In this document: positions 62,577 to 64,000 of the stretch, in pieces | Layout of the letters: every line of letters begins with the position of its first letter | How positions within the stretch are numbered: position 1 is the first letter of the stretch | DNA from: CAVTND01 sp963735955 | GTDB taxonomy: Bacteria > Pseudomonadota > Gammaproteobacteria > Burkholderiales > Burkholderiaceae_F | NCBI GenBank assembly: GCA_963735955.1 | Contig: CAVTND010000011.1 | Location: 124,001 to 188,000 of the forward strand | DNA length: 64,000 nucleotides | Direction of reading: 5' to 3' | The notes under the pieces: generated by a model | Seen by the model: only the letters and a program-made list of their open reading frames with translations | Database searches by the model: none | Told to the model about the DNA's origin: nothing | Position numbers and translations under genes: made by a program

Positions 62577-64000
62577 TCAGTACCCTGCCGCGAGGCCATC
62601 GCGGCGGGGATCGCTTGCAGCGACGTAGCCGTCGATCGCAGGCTTTCCGAGCCGCCAGATGAACTGGCCGGCACCGAAATCCATGTAGCTGTCATTGGCG
62701 CGGGTGATGCGGTGGCCGCGAAGCGCGAGTTCGTCGGAAACCGCATGCGGCATGGTGGCGTCGATTTCGATATCGACCCCTTCCATCCACTTCCATCGCG
62801 GCGCGTCGCAGGCTGCCTGCGGTTGCTGTCGCGCCAGCAGCATGCGAGCGAGCGTTTGTACGTGTCCCTGCGGCTGGATGTTGCCGCCCATGACGCCGAA
62901 GCTCATCTGCGGCGCACCTTGTTTCGTGAGGAACGCCGGGATGATCGTATGAAACGGCCGCTTGCCCGGAGCGACACAGTTCGGATGCGTGGCATCGAAA
63001 CTGAAACCGTGGCCGCGATTCTGCAGCGAGATTCCATAGCCGGGAACGACGACACCGGAACCGAAGCCCATGTAGTTCGACTGGATGAACGACACCATCA
63101 TGCCGCTTGCATCCGCGGTACTCAGGTAGATCGTGCCGCCAGCGGGCGGCGTGCCCGCGACGAAGGCCTGCGCGCGCCGCATGTCGATCAGCCGCGCACG
63201 TTCGGCGAGGTAGGCATCGTCGAGCATTTGACTCGAAGTAATGCGCATGGTGCGGGCGTCGCTGACATGGGCGTAGGCATCGGTGAAACCGAGCTTCATC
63301 GCTTCGATCATCACGTGCTGCCAATCGGCGCTGTCGACTGCGTAGTCGGCGAGCGCGGTATGGCGCAGGATGCCAAGGCAGGACAACGCTGCAATCCCCT
63401 GGCCATTCGGCGGAATTTCATGCAGTTCATGGCCGGCGAACTCAGTGCTGATCGTGCCGACCCAGGCGTTGTCCTGAAGAAAGTCCCAGCAGGCGGCGAG
63501 GTCCGGTTCCGTCAGTGCGCCACCGGTGGCGCGCGCGTAGGAGGCGATCGCTGAGGCAATCTCGCCGCGGTAGTAGGCCTCGCCGCCGTTCGTGGCGATC
63601 AGCTTCAGCGTGCGGGCGGCGCCTTGCAGGATGAAGTGCTCGCCGATCTCGGGAACCCGTCCCCGCGGCAGGAAGTGTTCGGCCCAGCCCGGGCCGTTGT
63701 CGAGCAGTGGCGCGGCCAGTTGCCACTTTGATTGAACGTTCGGACTGACGGCGAAGCCCTGTTCGGCGTACTCGATCGCCGGCGCGAGCAGATCGGCGAA
63801 CGGTCGTCGCCCGAACGCGCGATGCAGCAGCGACCAGCCAGCGACTGCGCCGGGCACGGTCACCGTGTCCCAGCCACGCACCGGCCGCGACTTCGAGAGG
63901 TTCGGACCGTACCGGTCCTGGAAGTGTTCGAGGGTCCAGGCTGCCGGCGCAATGCCGCTGGCGTTCAGGCCATGCAACTTGCCGGTCGCCGGGTCCCAGA
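62577..64000 (-). CDS. Gamma-glutamyltransferase family protein (partial)
   Basis: The visible 475 residues are the C-terminal part of a glutathione-hydrolase/gamma-glutamyltransferase; the start lies beyond the right edge. TVTVPGAVAGWSLLHRAFGR and LLAPAIEYAEQGFAVSPNVQ belong to the large subunit. The autoprocessing and catalytic Thr should be in GGTIYLSTADASGMMVSFIQ. SFGVMGGNIQPQGHVQTLAR is the small-subunit motif. Such Ntn-hydrolases are usually exported and break down glutathione or gamma-glutamyl compounds. The STAD sequence in place of the usual T-T-H-x-S-V-V-D suggests a member of the YwrD-like branch. Confidence 0.85.
   Translation of the reverse strand, partial: WDPATGKLHGLNASGIAPAAWTLEHFQDRYGPNLSKSRPVRGWDTVTVPGAVAGWSLLHRAFGRRPFADLLAPAIEYAEQGFAVSPNVQSKWQLAAPLLDNGPGWAEHFLPRGRVPEIGEHFILQGAARTLKLIATNGGEAYYRGEIASAIASYARATGGALTEPDLAACWDFLQDNAWVGTISTEFAGHELHEIPPNGQGIAALSCLGILRHTALADYAVDSADWQHVMIEAMKLGFTDAYAHVSDARTMRITSSQMLDDAYLAERARLIDMRRAQAFVAGTPPAGGTIYLSTADASGMMVSFIQSNYMGFGSGVVVPGYGISLQNRGHGFSFDATHPNCVAPGKRPFHTIIPAFLTKQGAPQMSFGVMGGNIQPQGHVQTLARMLLARQQPQAACDAPRWKWMEGVDIEIDATMPHAVSDELALRGHRITRANDSYMDFGAGQFIWRLGKPAIDGYVAASDPRRDGLAAGY

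Overview
The window is a GC-rich bacterial chromosome segment with no phage, plasmid, IS or CRISPR content. A betaproteobacterium is the best guess. Supporting points are a CysB-type LysR regulator, the recG-oxyR-dps order, tandem Crp/Fnr-like regulators inside a cluster of small envelope-stress proteins (GlsB, CsbD, DUF883, BON, DUF3309, lmo0937 types), and glutathione-dependent formaldehyde detoxification. This is inference from gene content; no 16S rRNA gene is present.

Layout. 0-6.3 kb: B12-dependent ribonucleotide reductase (5' part only, running off the left edge), divergent cysB, panE-like reductase, a two-gene molybdenum hydroxylase of the isoquinoline oxidoreductase type, and an alpha/beta hydrolase. 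6.4 kb: tRNA-Ala(CGC). 6.5-11.6 kb: lipoprotein, secreted ankyrin protein and a membrane sensor Ser/Thr kinase, all on the minus strand. 11.7-21.3 kb: an acyl-CoA catabolic cluster (AraC regulator, acyl-CoA dehydrogenase, saccharopine-dehydrogenase-like reductase, acyl-CoA synthetase, thiolase, GST-fold protein, SDR, membrane proteins). Two of its genes are preceded by copies of the same 84-bp block. 21.4-35.2 kb: a stress island with two Crp/Fnr-like regulators, superoxide dismutase, many small membrane or lipoproteins, a GGDEF protein, a large repeat-tailed DUF6600-type protein and an AI-2E family transporter. 35.2-37.6 kb: Anbu proteasome-like peptidase, N-formylglutamate amidohydrolase-like protein and transglutaminase. 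38-46.9 kb: PAS-GGDEF-EAL protein, RidA, RecG, OxyR, Dps, DUF885 peptidase, EamA transporter. 47.1-49.8 kb: gfa, frmA/adhC and fghA for formaldehyde. 49.9-59.3 kb: one 11-gene minus-strand operon led by an ECF sigma factor and a zinc-finger anti-sigma factor. It contains an ArsS-like radical SAM enzyme, two nucleotidyl/glycosyl transferases, a metallophosphoesterase-like protein, a VTT-membrane/flavin disulfide reductase fusion, a second flavoprotein and DUF3047/DUF1499 proteins. 59.3-64 kb: 3-hydroxyisobutyrate-dehydrogenase-like protein, DUF1223, FabH-type synthase and a gamma-glutamyltransferase cut by the right edge.

Three regulatory patterns stand out. (1) A 16-bp dyad, TGTGC-N6-GCACA-like, occurs eight times between 22.2 and 33.8 kb, always in front of stress-island genes and in front of both Crp/Fnr genes. 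It has the 5-6-5 geometry of Crp-family sites and probably defines their regulon. (2) An 84-bp block, about 80% identical between two copies, sits 33-38 bp upstream of two acyl-CoA cluster genes. (3) A roughly 70-bp palindromic repeat occurs four times. In two copies its end supplies the Shine-Dalgarno GAGGGAG at exactly five bases from the ATG of a diguanylate-cyclase-type gene and of fabH.

Sequence quality differs along the window. The first 16 kb carries about fifteen single-base frameshifts in otherwise conserved genes. The remaining 48 kb shows one. I treat these as likely base-calling or assembly errors near a contig end and annotate the genes through them.
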